57,741 nt of DNA, from the NCBI GenBank assembly GCA_018970605.1, contig JAGWWA010000001.1:1-57741 (forward strand), written 5' to 3'. Below are positions 48,268 to 57,035 of this stretch, piece after piece; the first letter of the stretch is position 1; every line of letters begins with the position of its first letter. The notes beneath the pieces were generated by a model, which was given only the letters and a program-made list of their open reading frames with translations, was not told the origin of the DNA and did no database searches. A program made the translations under genes and the position numbers. This DNA is from Planctomycetota bacterium (lineage in GTDB: Bacteria; Planctomycetota; Planctomycetia; Pirellulales; UBA1268).

Positions 48268-49299
48268 TCAGGCGATCTGATCGCGGGTGACGCAGTGGAT
48301 GGCGCCGCGACCGCGGATCAGGGAGGTGCAGTCGAAAGGCTCGATCGTGCGGCCGGGAAAGCTCGCCTCGAGCGTCCGCAGGGCCGGCTCGTCGGTCGGC
48401 CCGCCGAACACCGGCACCGCCACGAAGCCATTGCCGACGAGGAAGTTGAGGTGACTTGCCGGGAGCTGTGTGCCCTCGAACGCAAACCGGGCGGGGATGT
48501 CGATCGGGATCACGTCGAGACGCCGGCCACGGGCATCGGACGCCGCACGGAGGATGGCAAGGTTGCGATCGAGCGACTCATGGTTGGGATCGAGCCGATC
48601 GGGCTGGCGGGCGGCGACCACGCGGCCCGGGGCCACGAACCTCGCAAGCTGGTCGATGTGGCCGTCGGTGTCGTCGCCGGCGAGATCGCCGCCGACCCAG
48701 ATCACGCGATCGATCGCAAGATGCCGTTTCAGGGTGTTCTCCATCGCGTCGCGGTCGAGGCTCGGATTCCGCTTCGGATCGACCACGCACCGCTCGTTGG
48801 CCATGAGCGTGCCGTCGCCGTCGGTTTCGATCGCGCCCCCTTCGAGCACGATGTGGGGCTCGATCGACGTGAGACTCTCGTGCTTCGCGATCGCCCGCGA
48901 CACGCCCGCATCGGCATCCCAGGGCGGATACTTGCCACCCCAGGCGTTCCATTCCCAGCAGACGGCGCGCGGCCGCTGGCCACTGGAGGCGTCGCGCGGC
49001 ACGAGAAACACCGGGCCGGTGTCGCGGATCCATGAGTCGCTCGTGGGGATCTCGACGAACGCCACATTCGCCGCGTCGGCGAGGAACGACCGCGGCGCCG
49101 CAAGCACGTCGCGCGAGCCGATGATCTGGACCGGCTCGTAGCGTGCGATCAGCCGTGCCAGCCGTTCATAGACCGGCGGGATCGCCTCGTAGGGCCCGAG
49201 GAACGTGGCCCGGCGGTGCGGCCACGCGATCCACGTGGCGGCGTGCGGCTCCCACTCGGCCGGCAGCCTGAAAATCGGGGACGGGAGCTGATTTCCCAT
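48268..49299 (-). CDS. aguA: Agmatine deiminase AguA
   Basis: A roughly 343-residue enzyme converting agmatine to N-carbamoylputrescine. LPAEWEPHAATWIAWPHRR opens the family, DSWIRDTGPVFLV and WNAWGGKYPPWDAD are conserved substrate segments, VLEGGAIETDGDGTLMANE and GDDTDGHIDQLARF follow, and the C-terminal GRGAIHCVTRDQI carries the catalytic Cys. Its candidate ATG 49299 sits in the loop of a 27-bp perfect hairpin; an upstream alternative at 49344 would begin within that hairpin's outer flank. Second gene of the aguB-aguA operon. Confidence 0.92.
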   Translation of the reverse strand: MGNQLPSPIFRLPAEWEPHAATWIAWPHRRATFLGPYEAIPPVYERLARLIARYEPVQIIGSRDVLAAPRSFLADAANVAFVEIPTSDSWIRDTGPVFLVPRDASSGQRPRAVCWEWNAWGGKYPPWDADAGVSRAIAKHESLTSIEPHIVLEGGAIETDGDGTLMANERCVVDPKRNPSLDRDAMENTLKRHLAIDRVIWVGGDLAGDDTDGHIDQLARFVAPGRVVAARQPDRLDPNHESLDRNLAILRAASDARGRRLDVIPIDIPARFAFEGTQLPASHLNFLVGNGFVAVPVFGGPTDEPALRTLEASFPGRTIEPFDCTSLIRGRGAIHCVTRDQIA

Positions 49300-49328
49300 T
49301 AGGAAATCAGCTCCCGTCCCCGATTTTC
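49270..49328. repeat. 27-bp perfect inverted repeat with 5-nt loop over aguA start
   Basis: Arms 49270-49296 and 49302-49328 are exact complements around the loop CATTA (TAATG in the aguA mRNA). No mismatches were found on direct comparison. It could be an inserted REP or MITE-type hairpin that now frames the start codon. In mRNA the ATG would be exposed at the loop but the ribosome site would be in the stem. Confidence 0.9.
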
Positions 49329-49344
49329 CTTTCTGGGTTTTCAT

Positions 49345-50253
49345 CTACCCGCCCCACCGGCCGAGGAGCCCGCCGAAGGCGTCGATTCGCCGGTCGCGAA
49401 AGAAGGGCCATCGCGTCCGCGACCACTCGATGCGGGAGAGGTCACAGTCCACCACCGCCGTGAGCGGCTCGTCGTGCGAGGCCTTCATGAGGCAGTCGCC
49501 GTTGGGGGCGTAGACCACGCTCGCGCCCCAGAAGCGGAGCGGGCCTTCGCAGCCGGTACGGTTCACGGCCACCACGAACACGCCGTTGGCGATCGCATGG
49601 CTCCTGAGCATCGTGTCCCACGACTCATACTGTTCGCGGTGGAGCGGGTCCTCGCCGTCGAGCCAGCCGATCGCCGTGGGATAGAAGATCGCCTGGGCGC
49701 CGGCCATCGCAGTGAGCCGGGCGGCCTCGGGATACCACTGGTCCCAGCAGACCAGCGGCCCCACGGCAAGCCGGCTCGTGGCCACGCTCATGAAGCCGGT
49801 GTCGCCCGGCGCGAAGTAAAACTTCTCGTAGTAGTGCGGGTCGTCGGGGATGTGCATCTTGCGATACACGCCCGCCGTCGAACCGTCGGCATCGAAGATC
49901 ACGGCGGTGTTGTGGAACAGGCCGGCGGAGCGGCGCTCGAACACGCTGCCCACGAGCACCACGCCGTGCTCCTTCGCGGCGGCCGCGAGCCGTTCGGTGA
50001 GCGGCCCGGGCACCGTCTCGGCCTCGGCGAACTTCCCGTGGTCCTCCGCCTGACAGGGGTACTCGCCGGCGAACAGTTCCTGGAGACAGACGACGTGGGC
50101 CCCCTGCTTCGCCGCAGCGGCGATGCCGGTGATCGCCTGGGCGATGTTGGCCTCGCGGTCGGGTGTGCAGGCCGACTGCACGAGGCCGATGCGGACGGTG
50201 GTGGGTGGCTGGAGGCGATCGCCCCGCGGCATGATCTGCGATGACGTGTTCAT
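49345..50253 (-). CDS. aguB: N-carbamoylputrescine amidase AguB
   Basis: A 302-residue nitrilase-superfamily enzyme converting N-carbamoylputrescine to putrescine, CO2 and ammonia. The catalytic triad is visible: CLQELFAGEY (Glu), YRKMHIPDDPHYYEKFYF (Lys) and VCWDQWYPEAAR (Cys). ATG 50253 (MNTSSQIM) has AGGATGGGG upstream; the track's 103-codon extension is an intergenic shadow. It is directly upstream of aguA, forming a complete agmatine-to-putrescine pathway. Confidence 0.93.
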   Translation of the reverse strand: MNTSSQIMPRGDRLQPPTTVRIGLVQSACTPDREANIAQAITGIAAAAKQGAHVVCLQELFAGEYPCQAEDHGKFAEAETVPGPLTERLAAAAKEHGVVLVGSVFERRSAGLFHNTAVIFDADGSTAGVYRKMHIPDDPHYYEKFYFAPGDTGFMSVATSRLAVGPLVCWDQWYPEAARLTAMAGAQAIFYPTAIGWLDGEDPLHREQYESWDTMLRSHAIANGVFVVAVNRTGCEGPLRFWGASVVYAPNGDCLMKASHDEPLTAVVDCDLSRIEWSRTRWPFFRDRRIDAFGGLLGRWGG

Positions 50254-50365
50254 GGGCCCCATCCTACTACAGCCCGTTTCAGGGCCTCGACTCGCCTGCG
50301 AGGTGGGCCTCAGGGCCGGGGCGGACGACGCGGGCCACCATCGCCCGACAACGGGGAGCCGATCG

Positions 50366-50824
50366 TCACGTGAGCAGGTCTTCGTAGCCGGCGTGCCTGC
50401 GGGCGACGCTCGACATGATGGCGAAAAGAATCGCCGTGTTGAGCCCGGCCACGAGGATGCCGTTGGTGGCCTCCATCGGTTCGAGCACGCAGTATGGCGC
50501 CACCAAAACGTGTTTGCCGGTTCCGAGGGTCGTGAACGTGGTTCCGGAAAAATACACGACATCTTGCATCCGTTCGAACTGGCCGAAATGCCAGAGCACG
50601 ACGGACCACAGCCCGATCTGCAGGAAGCAGGAGACCACCAACGGCACCGCTGCCAGGAGTATCGAGGGCATCACGAGCCCGACTCCGGTGGCCCGCGGAA
50701 ATCGTCTCCGCAGCGCCACCTGCGACTTGAGCACCATGAATATGAAGAACGAATGCAGCGCGAGGCACACGCTGATCGCAAGGATGCCCGCCGCGAATAC
50801 GTAGTGCATGTGGTAGTCGATCAC
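50366..50824 (-). CDS. Two-helix ion channel with unusual filter
   Basis: A 152-residue membrane protein of the two-transmembrane pore type. GTG 50824 follows AGGAG at good spacing. Helices include FAAGILAISVCLALHSFFIF, VMPSILLAAVPLVVSCFL and GILVAGLNTAILFAIMSS around a pore loop YFSGTTFTTLGTGKHV. The filter reads TLGTG where K channels normally have TVGYG. It may be a K-type or less selective channel; family assignment is moderate. Confidence 0.7.
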   Translation of the reverse strand: MIDYHMHYVFAAGILAISVCLALHSFFIFMVLKSQVALRRRFPRATGVGLVMPSILLAAVPLVVSCFLQIGLWSVVLWHFGQFERMQDVVYFSGTTFTTLGTGKHVLVAPYCVLEPMEATNGILVAGLNTAILFAIMSSVARRHAGYEDLLT

Positions 50825-50987
50825 CGAACAGGCTCCTGACGGATTCGGGCATCTGCCTGCCCCATAGGATGCCGGCTGGCGACGGGGTAGGTCCAGCCAC
50901 TCGAGCCGACCGCCATAGTCCTGGCATTCACACTCGACACGAAGGCGGGTACAAGCCACACCACGGCACGGGTATGGATCTCCGCGC

Positions 50988-51025
50988 GAGACGGCTCACG
51001 TCTGATTCTTCCGCGTCGGTGCGAA
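50988..51025 (+). repeat. 38-bp dispersed repeat, copy B
   Basis: It matches 43338-43375 at 32 of 38 positions, including the GCGTCGG core and the first ten bases apart from one. It is followed 40 bp later by a short hairpin. Confidence 0.65.
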
Positions 51026-51064
51026 TCCGCAACCGGCCGGTGACATGCTCGGCGCCGACGGGGC

Positions 51065-51085
51065 GTGTGGGTTTGCCACCCACAC
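51065..51085. repeat. Hairpin GTGTGGGT/ACCCACAC
   Basis: An 8-bp perfect stem with a five-base loop, related in layout to the CACAGGT...ACCTGTG hairpins near other gene ends. It lies downstream of the glyA stop, so it may help end the transcript. Confidence 0.6.
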
Positions 51086-51152
51086 ACTTCGCAGTGACCG
51101 ATCGGCGGCAAGCGAAGTGATGGCCCGGGGGTCGTGCCCTGCACGACTCCCG

Positions 51153-52421
51153 TCACGCGACTGGACTTGCCGTCGCCGCCGGCACCGGGAACTGCTCGGC
51201 GAGTTCGGCCACCTCGCGGCGGGTCGTCTCCACCACGCCGGCGTCGTCGGTGTGCTTCAGCGCCCGCAGGATCCACTGGGCGATCCGTTTCATCTCGTCG
51301 GTGCCCATGCCGCGGGTCGTGAGCGCCGGCGTGCCGAGGCGGATGCCCGAGGGATCCATCGGCTTCCGCTCGTCGTACGGGATCATGTTCTTGTTGCAGG
51401 TGATCCCGCAGCGGTCGAGCGTCTGCTCGGCCAGTTTGCCGCCGATCCCCAACGGCGTGACGTCCACGAGCATCAGGTGGTTGTCGGTGCCCCCGCTGAC
51501 GAGCCGCACGCCGCCGGACGCGAGGGCCTCCGCGAGCACCTTCGCATTCGCCACCACCTGCTTGGCATACACCTTGAAGTCGGGCCGCAGCGCCTCGCCG
51601 AAGGCCACCGCCTTGCCAGCGATCACGTGCATCAAGGGGCCGCCCTGCTGGCCGGGGAACACCGATCGGTCGAGGTCCTTGGCATGGGCCTCGCGGCACA
51701 TGGCGATCCCACCACGGGGGCCGCGAAGCGTCTTGTGGGTGGTGCTCGTCACGAAGTCGGCCACGGGCACCGGGTTGTCGTGGATGCCGGCGGCGACGAG
51801 GCCGGCGTAGTGGGCCATGTCAACCAGCAGCTTCGCCCCCACCTCGCCGGCGATCTCGGCGAACCGCCCGTGGGGAATCTCGCGGGGATACGCGCTCGCC
51901 CCGGCCACGATCAGCTTCGGCTTGTGCTCGCGGGCAAGGCGGGCCACCTGGTCGAAGTCGAGGAGGCAGTCTTCGCGGCGGACACCGTAATGGACGAACT
52001 TGTAAAAGACGCCCGATGCATTGAGCTTCATGCCGTGGGTGAGATGGCCACCGTGGGCGAGGTCGAAGGCCAGCACGGTGTCGCCCGGCTGGATCGCGGC
52101 GAGGTAGACCGCCGCATTGGCCTGACTGCCGGAGTGCGGCTGCACGTTGACGTGCTCCGCCCCGAACAGGCTCTTGAGACGGTCGCGGGCGATGTCTTCG
52201 ACCTTGTCAACGAACTCGCAGCCACCGTAGTAGCGTTTGCCGGGATAGCCCTCGGCATACTTGTTCGTGAGCACGCTGCCCACCGCCTGCATCACCGCCG
52301 GACTCGTGAAGTTCTCACTCGCTATCATTTCGAGGCCCTCCTGCTGCCGCACCTGCTCGGCGGCGATGGCGGACCAGACCTCGGCGTCCTCGAGTTCCAC
52401 GAAGTTGGCGGGGGTGTGCAT
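51153..52421 (-). CDS. glyA: Serine hydroxymethyltransferase GlyA
   Basis: A 422-residue PLP enzyme converting serine and tetrahydrofolate to glycine and 5,10-methylene-THF. ATG 52421 has a near-perfect AAGGAGG seven bases upstream; the ORF-track start 23 codons earlier is not needed. Family features: [62 protein letters not shown] and [12 protein letters not shown] with the PLP lysine (K in STTHKTL). Divergent from the metallopeptidase gene. Confidence 0.96.
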   Translation of the reverse strand: MHTPANFVELEDAEVWSAIAAEQVRQQEGLEMIASENFTSPAVMQAVGSVLTNKYAEGYPGKRYYGGCEFVDKVEDIARDRLKSLFGAEHVNVQPHSGSQANAAVYLAAIQPGDTVLAFDLAHGGHLTHGMKLNASGVFYKFVHYGVRREDCLLDFDQVARLAREHKPKLIVAGASAYPREIPHGRFAEIAGEVGAKLLVDMAHYAGLVAAGIHDNPVPVADFVTSTTHKTLRGPRGGIAMCREAHAKDLDRSVFPGQQGGPLMHVIAGKAVAFGEALRPDFKVYAKQVVANAKVLAEALASGGVRLVSGGTDNHLMLVDVTPLGIGGKLAEQTLDRCGITCNKNMIPYDERKPMDPSGIRLGTPALTTRGMGTDEMKRIAQWILRALKHTDDAGVVETTRREVAELAEQFPVPAATASPVA

Positions 52422-52479
52422 CGGGAATCCTCCTTGGGGCAGGCGGGCGGGCGGATCCATGATTGTGGAAGGGTCGCGA

Positions 52480-54360
52480 ATGACCGTCAACGAGCCTGCC
52501 TACCGCCGCCGCACGGTCGTAAAGGCACGGATGGCCGCGGTCTTTGGGATGGGCATGGTCCTCGCCAGCCAAGCACTCGCCCAGGTCTCGATCGTCGAGC
52601 GGCTCTCGCTCACGGGCACGGTCGAGGCGGTGGCCGGCCCGCGGCTCACGATTCGAGACGGCGGGGGCACGCGATGTGAGGTTCGCATCCACAAACCTGG
52701 CGAACCAGGCGTTCCCCTCGCAGACGGCCGCCTGCTCGCCTTCCCGGCGGACATCTCGATCACGGGGGTGGTCGATGCGGCGAAGCTGAAGCCAGGACAG
52801 GTCGTGCGATTTCGCACTCAGCTTTCCGGCAAGGGAGTCGCCGACGCGGAACTCTCCGCGTTCGCCGTGATCGACGCAGCCGACGCCACCATCGGCGTCG
52901 ACTGGCCCCACGGACCACCTGTGGCCAAGGAGACCGCCGACGGCGTGGTCACCGCCGCCGTGCTCCGCGCCAGCCGCACCCGCCTCGCGGTCGAACTGCC
53001 CGCCGGCCAGCCGTTCCCAAAGAGGACGGTGGTGGTCTGCCGCCTCACCGACGACGTTCGTGCGACGCTCGAGAGCCGCGACATCAAACGGCTCGAACCG
53101 GGGGCCTCGGTCTCCCGACTCGAGGCGGTGCGTCTCGATTCGGGCGACGTGGTCGCCAAGGCGCTCGTCGCCCAGAACCCCGTCGCGACGTCCGTGGCCA
53201 CCAAGGGAGACGAAGCCCTCGAAAACAAATACCGCTCGCTCTCGGACATGCCGCCCGCCGAACCGCGGCTCGTCCGCTCGCCGCACTTCGCCTTCCAGAC
53301 CGACGTCTCAGACCGCGAGTGGGCCGTGATCCGCGACAAGCTCGAACGCATGGTGACCGTGATGGAGCAGTTGTTCGGCCGCAAGGCGGGCGGGTTGGTC
53401 GAGGGCTTCATCGTCCGCGACCTCGCCGCCTGGCCGGCGGGCGCGCTCGAGCAGCCGATGGGCCTCGAGAAGATCCGCCGTCGTGAGGGAGTCTGCTTCA
53501 ACACCTCGGTCGGCGGCCTGCGGCGGGCCCAGCTCTATTCCTGTGACGATCATGGCGTCATCCAGCACGAGTGCGTGCATGGATTCTGCCACCTGACGTT
53601 CGGCTCGACCGGACCAACGTGGCTCTCCGAGGGCGTCGCCGAACTGGGCAATCACTGGCGCGACGGCGACATCTCCGTACGCCTCGATCCGCGGGTGATG
53701 GCCTACCTGCAGCATGCCGCTCCGAAGCGGACTCTCGCCGAGATCGCCGGGCCGGGCCGCGAACCCGCTGGCACGTGGCAGGACTACGCCTGGCGCTGGG
53801 CCCTCTGCTACCTGCTGGCCAACAATCCCAACTACGCCGACCGCTTTCGACCCCTCGCGGTGGCGCTGATGGAGGGAAGGCCGGGTGTGTCGTTCGAATC
53901 CGTCTACGGCCCCGTGGCCCGCGAGGTTTCGTTTGAATACGACCAGTTCCTCGCCGTGGTCGGCGATGGATACCGCGCCGATCTCGCCGCCTGGCCGTGG
54001 AAGTCGAAGGCCAGACCGCTCGCCGCGGGCGGCGAGTCGCGTGCAACGGTCAAGGCGGCTGCCGGCTGGCAGGCGGCAGGGGTGTCGGTCCAGGCCGGCA
54101 CACCATACGCGATCGATGCCGCCGGGACATGGCGAACGGCGGAGGCGGGTTCGCCCTGCGATGCCAACGGCGACGCGGGCCGCGGCCGGCTCGTGGCCGT
54201 GGTGTTCCGCGACTATGCGATCTCGCCGCCGATCCCGCTTGGCGTGGCGGCGGAGTTCACCGCACCGTGCGACGGCCAACTCTTTCTGCGATGCGACGAC
54301 GACTGGACGCAACTGGCCGACAACGACGGCCAGATCGAAGTGACGATCACCCGCCGGTAG
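52480..54360 (+). CDS. Secreted gluzincin-type metallopeptidase-like protein
   Basis: A 626-residue exported protein of unknown substrate. ATG 52480 follows GGAAGGG; a signal peptide ends near QALAQ. The central domain has [10 protein letters not shown] (an HExxH motif) and [13 protein letters not shown] downstream, the layout of gluzincin peptidases with a third Glu ligand. The N-terminal third ([18 protein letters not shown]) is beta-rich, and the C-terminal domain ([18 protein letters not shown]) may bind carbohydrate or other ligands. Catalysis is inferred from the motif only. Confidence 0.78.
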   Translation: MTVNEPAYRRRTVVKARMAAVFGMGMVLASQALAQVSIVERLSLTGTVEAVAGPRLTIRDGGGTRCEVRIHKPGEPGVPLADGRLLAFPADISITGVVDAAKLKPGQVVRFRTQLSGKGVADAELSAFAVIDAADATIGVDWPHGPPVAKETADGVVTAAVLRASRTRLAVELPAGQPFPKRTVVVCRLTDDVRATLESRDIKRLEPGASVSRLEAVRLDSGDVVAKALVAQNPVATSVATKGDEALENKYRSLSDMPPAEPRLVRSPHFAFQTDVSDREWAVIRDKLERMVTVMEQLFGRKAGGLVEGFIVRDLAAWPAGALEQPMGLEKIRRREGVCFNTSVGGLRRAQLYSCDDHGVIQHECVHGFCHLTFGSTGPTWLSEGVAELGNHWRDGDISVRLDPRVMAYLQHAAPKRTLAEIAGPGREPAGTWQDYAWRWALCYLLANNPNYADRFRPLAVALMEGRPGVSFESVYGPVAREVSFEYDQFLAVVGDGYRADLAAWPWKSKARPLAAGGESRATVKAAAGWQAAGVSVQAGTPYAIDAAGTWRTAEAGSPCDANGDAGRGRLVAVVFRDYAISPPIPLGVAAEFTAPCDGQLFLRCDDDWTQLADNDGQIEVTITRR

Positions 54361-54390
54361 CCGAAGGTTTTCACCCTGCGTGAAAGACAA

Positions 54391-54409
54391 CACAGGCTTG
54401 AAACCTGTG
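54391..54409. repeat. Hairpin CACAGG...CCTGTG between convergent genes
   Basis: CACAGG and CCTGTG flank CTTGAAA. It belongs to the same hairpin family as 43388 and 46357 and lies between the ends of two convergent genes, consistent with a bidirectional transcript-end structure. Confidence 0.6.
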
Positions 54410-54426
54410 CGACTCGGCACCGCGCG

Positions 54427-55896
54427 TCAGCCCACCGACAGGAGCTTCATGTCGAAGACGAGCGTCGAGTTCGCCGGGATCCCGGGCCGCGCCGTCGAGC
54501 CATAGGCGAGGTCTGCCGGGATGATCGCCGTCAGCCGTTCACCCACCTTCATCTGGCCGACGATCTCGTCCCAGCCCTTGATCACCTCGCCCTTGCCGAG
54601 CGTGAACGAGAACGGGGTGTTCTTGTCGCGGGAACTGTCGAACTTCGTGCCGTCGAGCAGCCAGCCGGTGTAGTGGGTGGTCACCTTGTCTCCAACCTTC
54701 GGCGTGACGCCCGTGCCGGGCTTGATCACCCGATACCTGATGCCGGAGAGCGTCGTCTGGAAGTCGTTGTACGACGTCCGTGCCGCGGCGACCTGCATCG
54801 GGCCGCTCAGCTTGGAAAACAGCTTTTCGCGACTTCCCGACTGTCCGAGGAAGGCGAGCCCCCCCGCGCCGCCGCCGCCGGAGAGACCCTGCACTGCTGC
54901 GAAGCCGTCGATCCGTCCATCGCCATTGCGGTCTGCGGTGGCTGCAAACGCCGCCGCCTTCGGACGCGCGGAGCCGGTGAAGGCGGCAAAACTGGCGAGC
55001 CGGGCGTTCGCCGCCGGCGACACGCTCCCGTCGTAGATCTCCGTACCCGGGCCGCCGTTGCCGCTGGTCACGATCACGTCGTCGATCGAGTTGGCGTCGT
55101 AGCGACCCGCGGCCACAGCCACGCCGCTGCGCAGCGACGGTGTGAACGGCGTGAACCTGTCAACCCTGCGGGCCGTCGCCCCGGAGAGGTCGTAGACCTT
55201 GACCAGCGGCGCCATGCCCGTGCCGCTGGCGACCGCCAGTTCGGTCCGGCCATCGCTTCTTGTGCCGTCAACCAGCGAACCGCCCACGAACGTGCCGACG
55301 TCGGCGAACGCGATCGTCGCCCCGCCCAGGAAATCTCCGCCGAAAGGGACGAACGTGCGATACGGCGTCGGAGAGATGGGGCCGCCGAACGACGGCGAGA
55401 GAAACACGCTCACCTCCGAGCCTCGCGATTTCGCCACGGCGATGTCCTGCCAGCCATCGCCGTTGACCTCGCCCGCCGACACGGCCACGCCATTGACGTA
55501 GGAGTCGCCAAACGGCCGCAGCCGAAACTCCGGCAGTTCGCGGAGCGAGGTGCCCGTTCCCGTGACGATGCTCGTGAACACGCGAATCTCAGCGACCCGC
55601 CCCGGCCCAGACCCGACGATGATCTCGTTGCCCGGCAGGCCATTGACGTTGGCCATCGCCAGCCGCGTGCCCCCGCGAAACGCCTCCTCGAAGGCGAGCG
55701 TCTCGGCGACGACCGCGCCGGTCTCAGCCTCCACCAACTGGATCAGCGGCCGGCTTCCCGGGCCGATGTCGCTGCCGATCGCCACCATCGAGTGCGCGAA
55801 CACCTGCCGGGGCTCGAGGGCCTCGAGCCTCAGGCGGGCCGCTTCCGCAATGCGGCGGCGGGCAGACGACGAACGAGACGGACGACGGGCGGCCAT
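54427..55896 (-). CDS. FG-GAP repeat and FKBP peptidyl-prolyl isomerase fusion with LEPR N-terminus
   Basis: A roughly 489-residue protein. The N-terminus RLRLEALEPRQVFAHS contains the LEPR motif. The body has FG-GAP-type beta-propeller repeats (VSAGEVNGDGWQDIAVAKS, ADRNGDGRIDGFAAVQ, DANSIDDVIVTSGNGG). The C-terminal 110 residues are an FKBP domain: KVGDKVTTHYTGWLLDGTKFDSS, FTLGKGEVIKGWDE and PADLAYGSTARPGIPANSTL. Such domain pairing is unusual. Three start codons are possible (55956, 55914, 55896); I chose 55896 for its upstream GGGG. Confidence 0.85.
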   Translation of the reverse strand: MAARRPSRSSSARRRIAEAARLRLEALEPRQVFAHSMVAIGSDIGPGSRPLIQLVEAETGAVVAETLAFEEAFRGGTRLAMANVNGLPGNEIIVGSGPGRVAEIRVFTSIVTGTGTSLRELPEFRLRPFGDSYVNGVAVSAGEVNGDGWQDIAVAKSRGSEVSVFLSPSFGGPISPTPYRTFVPFGGDFLGGATIAFADVGTFVGGSLVDGTRSDGRTELAVASGTGMAPLVKVYDLSGATARRVDRFTPFTPSLRSGVAVAAGRYDANSIDDVIVTSGNGGPGTEIYDGSVSPAANARLASFAAFTGSARPKAAAFAATADRNGDGRIDGFAAVQGLSGGGGAGGLAFLGQSGSREKLFSKLSGPMQVAAARTSYNDFQTTLSGIRYRVIKPGTGVTPKVGDKVTTHYTGWLLDGTKFDSSRDKNTPFSFTLGKGEVIKGWDEIVGQMKVGERLTAIIPADLAYGSTARPGIPANSTLVFDMKLLSVG

Positions 55897-56029
55897 GGAA
55901 ACCCCGGCAGTCATGAAGTCTTCAGAAGGGAGGCGTGCCGACGGATCGCCGGCCATGCCGACGACACCCGCCAGTACGCTCAGGAATAGCCTGCGGTTCG
56001 GCTCGGGGCAATTTCCGGGTCGATCCCGG

Positions 56030-56932
56030 TCATTCCAGCCGCATCGGCTCGGGCATGAACGTCAGCAGCGGGATCGCGAGCACCGCCAGGCCGAGGATCG
56101 TCCGTCGTGTCCCCAGGGGCCTGCCATCGTCGGCGATCGGCGGATGATCGACTCCCATGAGCGTCACCAGCACCAGCATCACAACCCAGTTGAACTGCCC
56201 CGTCACGATCACGGCCGCCATCGACGCCAGCAGCACGCCCCGGGCCACCCAGTTGCCGGCCCGGCCAAAGACAGCCCGGCAGATGTGACCGCCGTCGAGT
56301 TGGCTCATCGGCATCATGTTGAGTCCGGTCACGAGCAGCCCGACCCAACCGGCCATGAACAGGGCGTTGGGCGCGACGGCGGCATCGGCGGGCAGGTCGG
56401 GCCGCACGACTGACTGCACCCATCGGGCCAGCGGCGGCATGGCGAACGGGGTGTCCCCATCCGGACCGCCGCCGGTCAGGAGGCCAAACGCCAGGAGCGG
56501 CACCGCCACCACGAGCCCGGCGAGCGGGCCGGCCGCTGCGATATCGAAGAGCTGGCGACGATTGGCCCGTGCTCCCTCCATGCCGATCACGGCGCCGAGC
56601 GTGCCCGTGAGCAGCACCGGCACCGGGATGAAGAAGGGGAGCGTGGCGGGGATGCGGTGGATCCAGGCGGCGATGAAGTGGCCCGCCTCATGCGCCGTGA
56701 GCACCGCCATCACCGCGGCGGCATAGGCCAGACCGCGGGGCCAGTGCGATGCCAGGTCGGGCCCGATGTCGTCGAGCCCCAGCAGCAACGGCTGCCAGCC
56801 GGCCACGCCGGCCGCGAACGTGGTCATGCACGTCAGGAGATAGAGCAGCGCCTGCAGTCGGAGCCGCGGCGACGGCCGAGACCGCAGGAGTGTCTCGAGG
56901 TCGTGTGCGGGAGGCGAGTACGGTGGCTGCAT
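56030..56932 (-). CDS. Site-2 (M50) membrane metalloprotease
   Basis: A 300-residue polytopic membrane protein. HEAGHFIAAWIH is the zinc-binding HExxH motif, and MMPMSQLDGGHI is the second ligand motif of the M50 family. Several hydrophobic helices (AYAAAVMAVLTA, LAGLVVAVPLLAFGLL, MAAVIVTGQFNWVVMLVLV) surround them. It cleaves transmembrane substrates in signalling or sorting; the target is unknown. ATG 56932 is preferred to the TTG 56950. Confidence 0.9.
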   Translation of the reverse strand: MQPPYSPPAHDLETLLRSRPSPRLRLQALLYLLTCMTTFAAGVAGWQPLLLGLDDIGPDLASHWPRGLAYAAAVMAVLTAHEAGHFIAAWIHRIPATLPFFIPVPVLLTGTLGAVIGMEGARANRRQLFDIAAAGPLAGLVVAVPLLAFGLLTGGGPDGDTPFAMPPLARWVQSVVRPDLPADAAVAPNALFMAGWVGLLVTGLNMMPMSQLDGGHICRAVFGRAGNWVARGVLLASMAAVIVTGQFNWVVMLVLVTLMGVDHPPIADDGRPLGTRRTILGLAVLAIPLLTFMPEPMRLE

Positions 56933-57035
56933 CGTTGGTGATGATCCCAAGAATACAGGTTTTCGGAGCCTTCTGATAAACTGCCGGGCTCCTTTTTACG
57001 TCCGGTTTCATTCCCGGCACCGCCCGAGGTTTTTC

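Larger units (their letters stand above)
50825..51152. other. Intergenic region between channel and glyA, with dispersed repeat and hairpin
   Basis: The 328 bp contain no credible gene. They hold copy B of the 38-bp repeat (50988-51025) and hairpin GTGTGGGT/ACCCACAC (51065-51085). Both genes on either side read away on the minus strand, so this region covers the channel promoter and the glyA 3' end. Confidence 0.6.
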
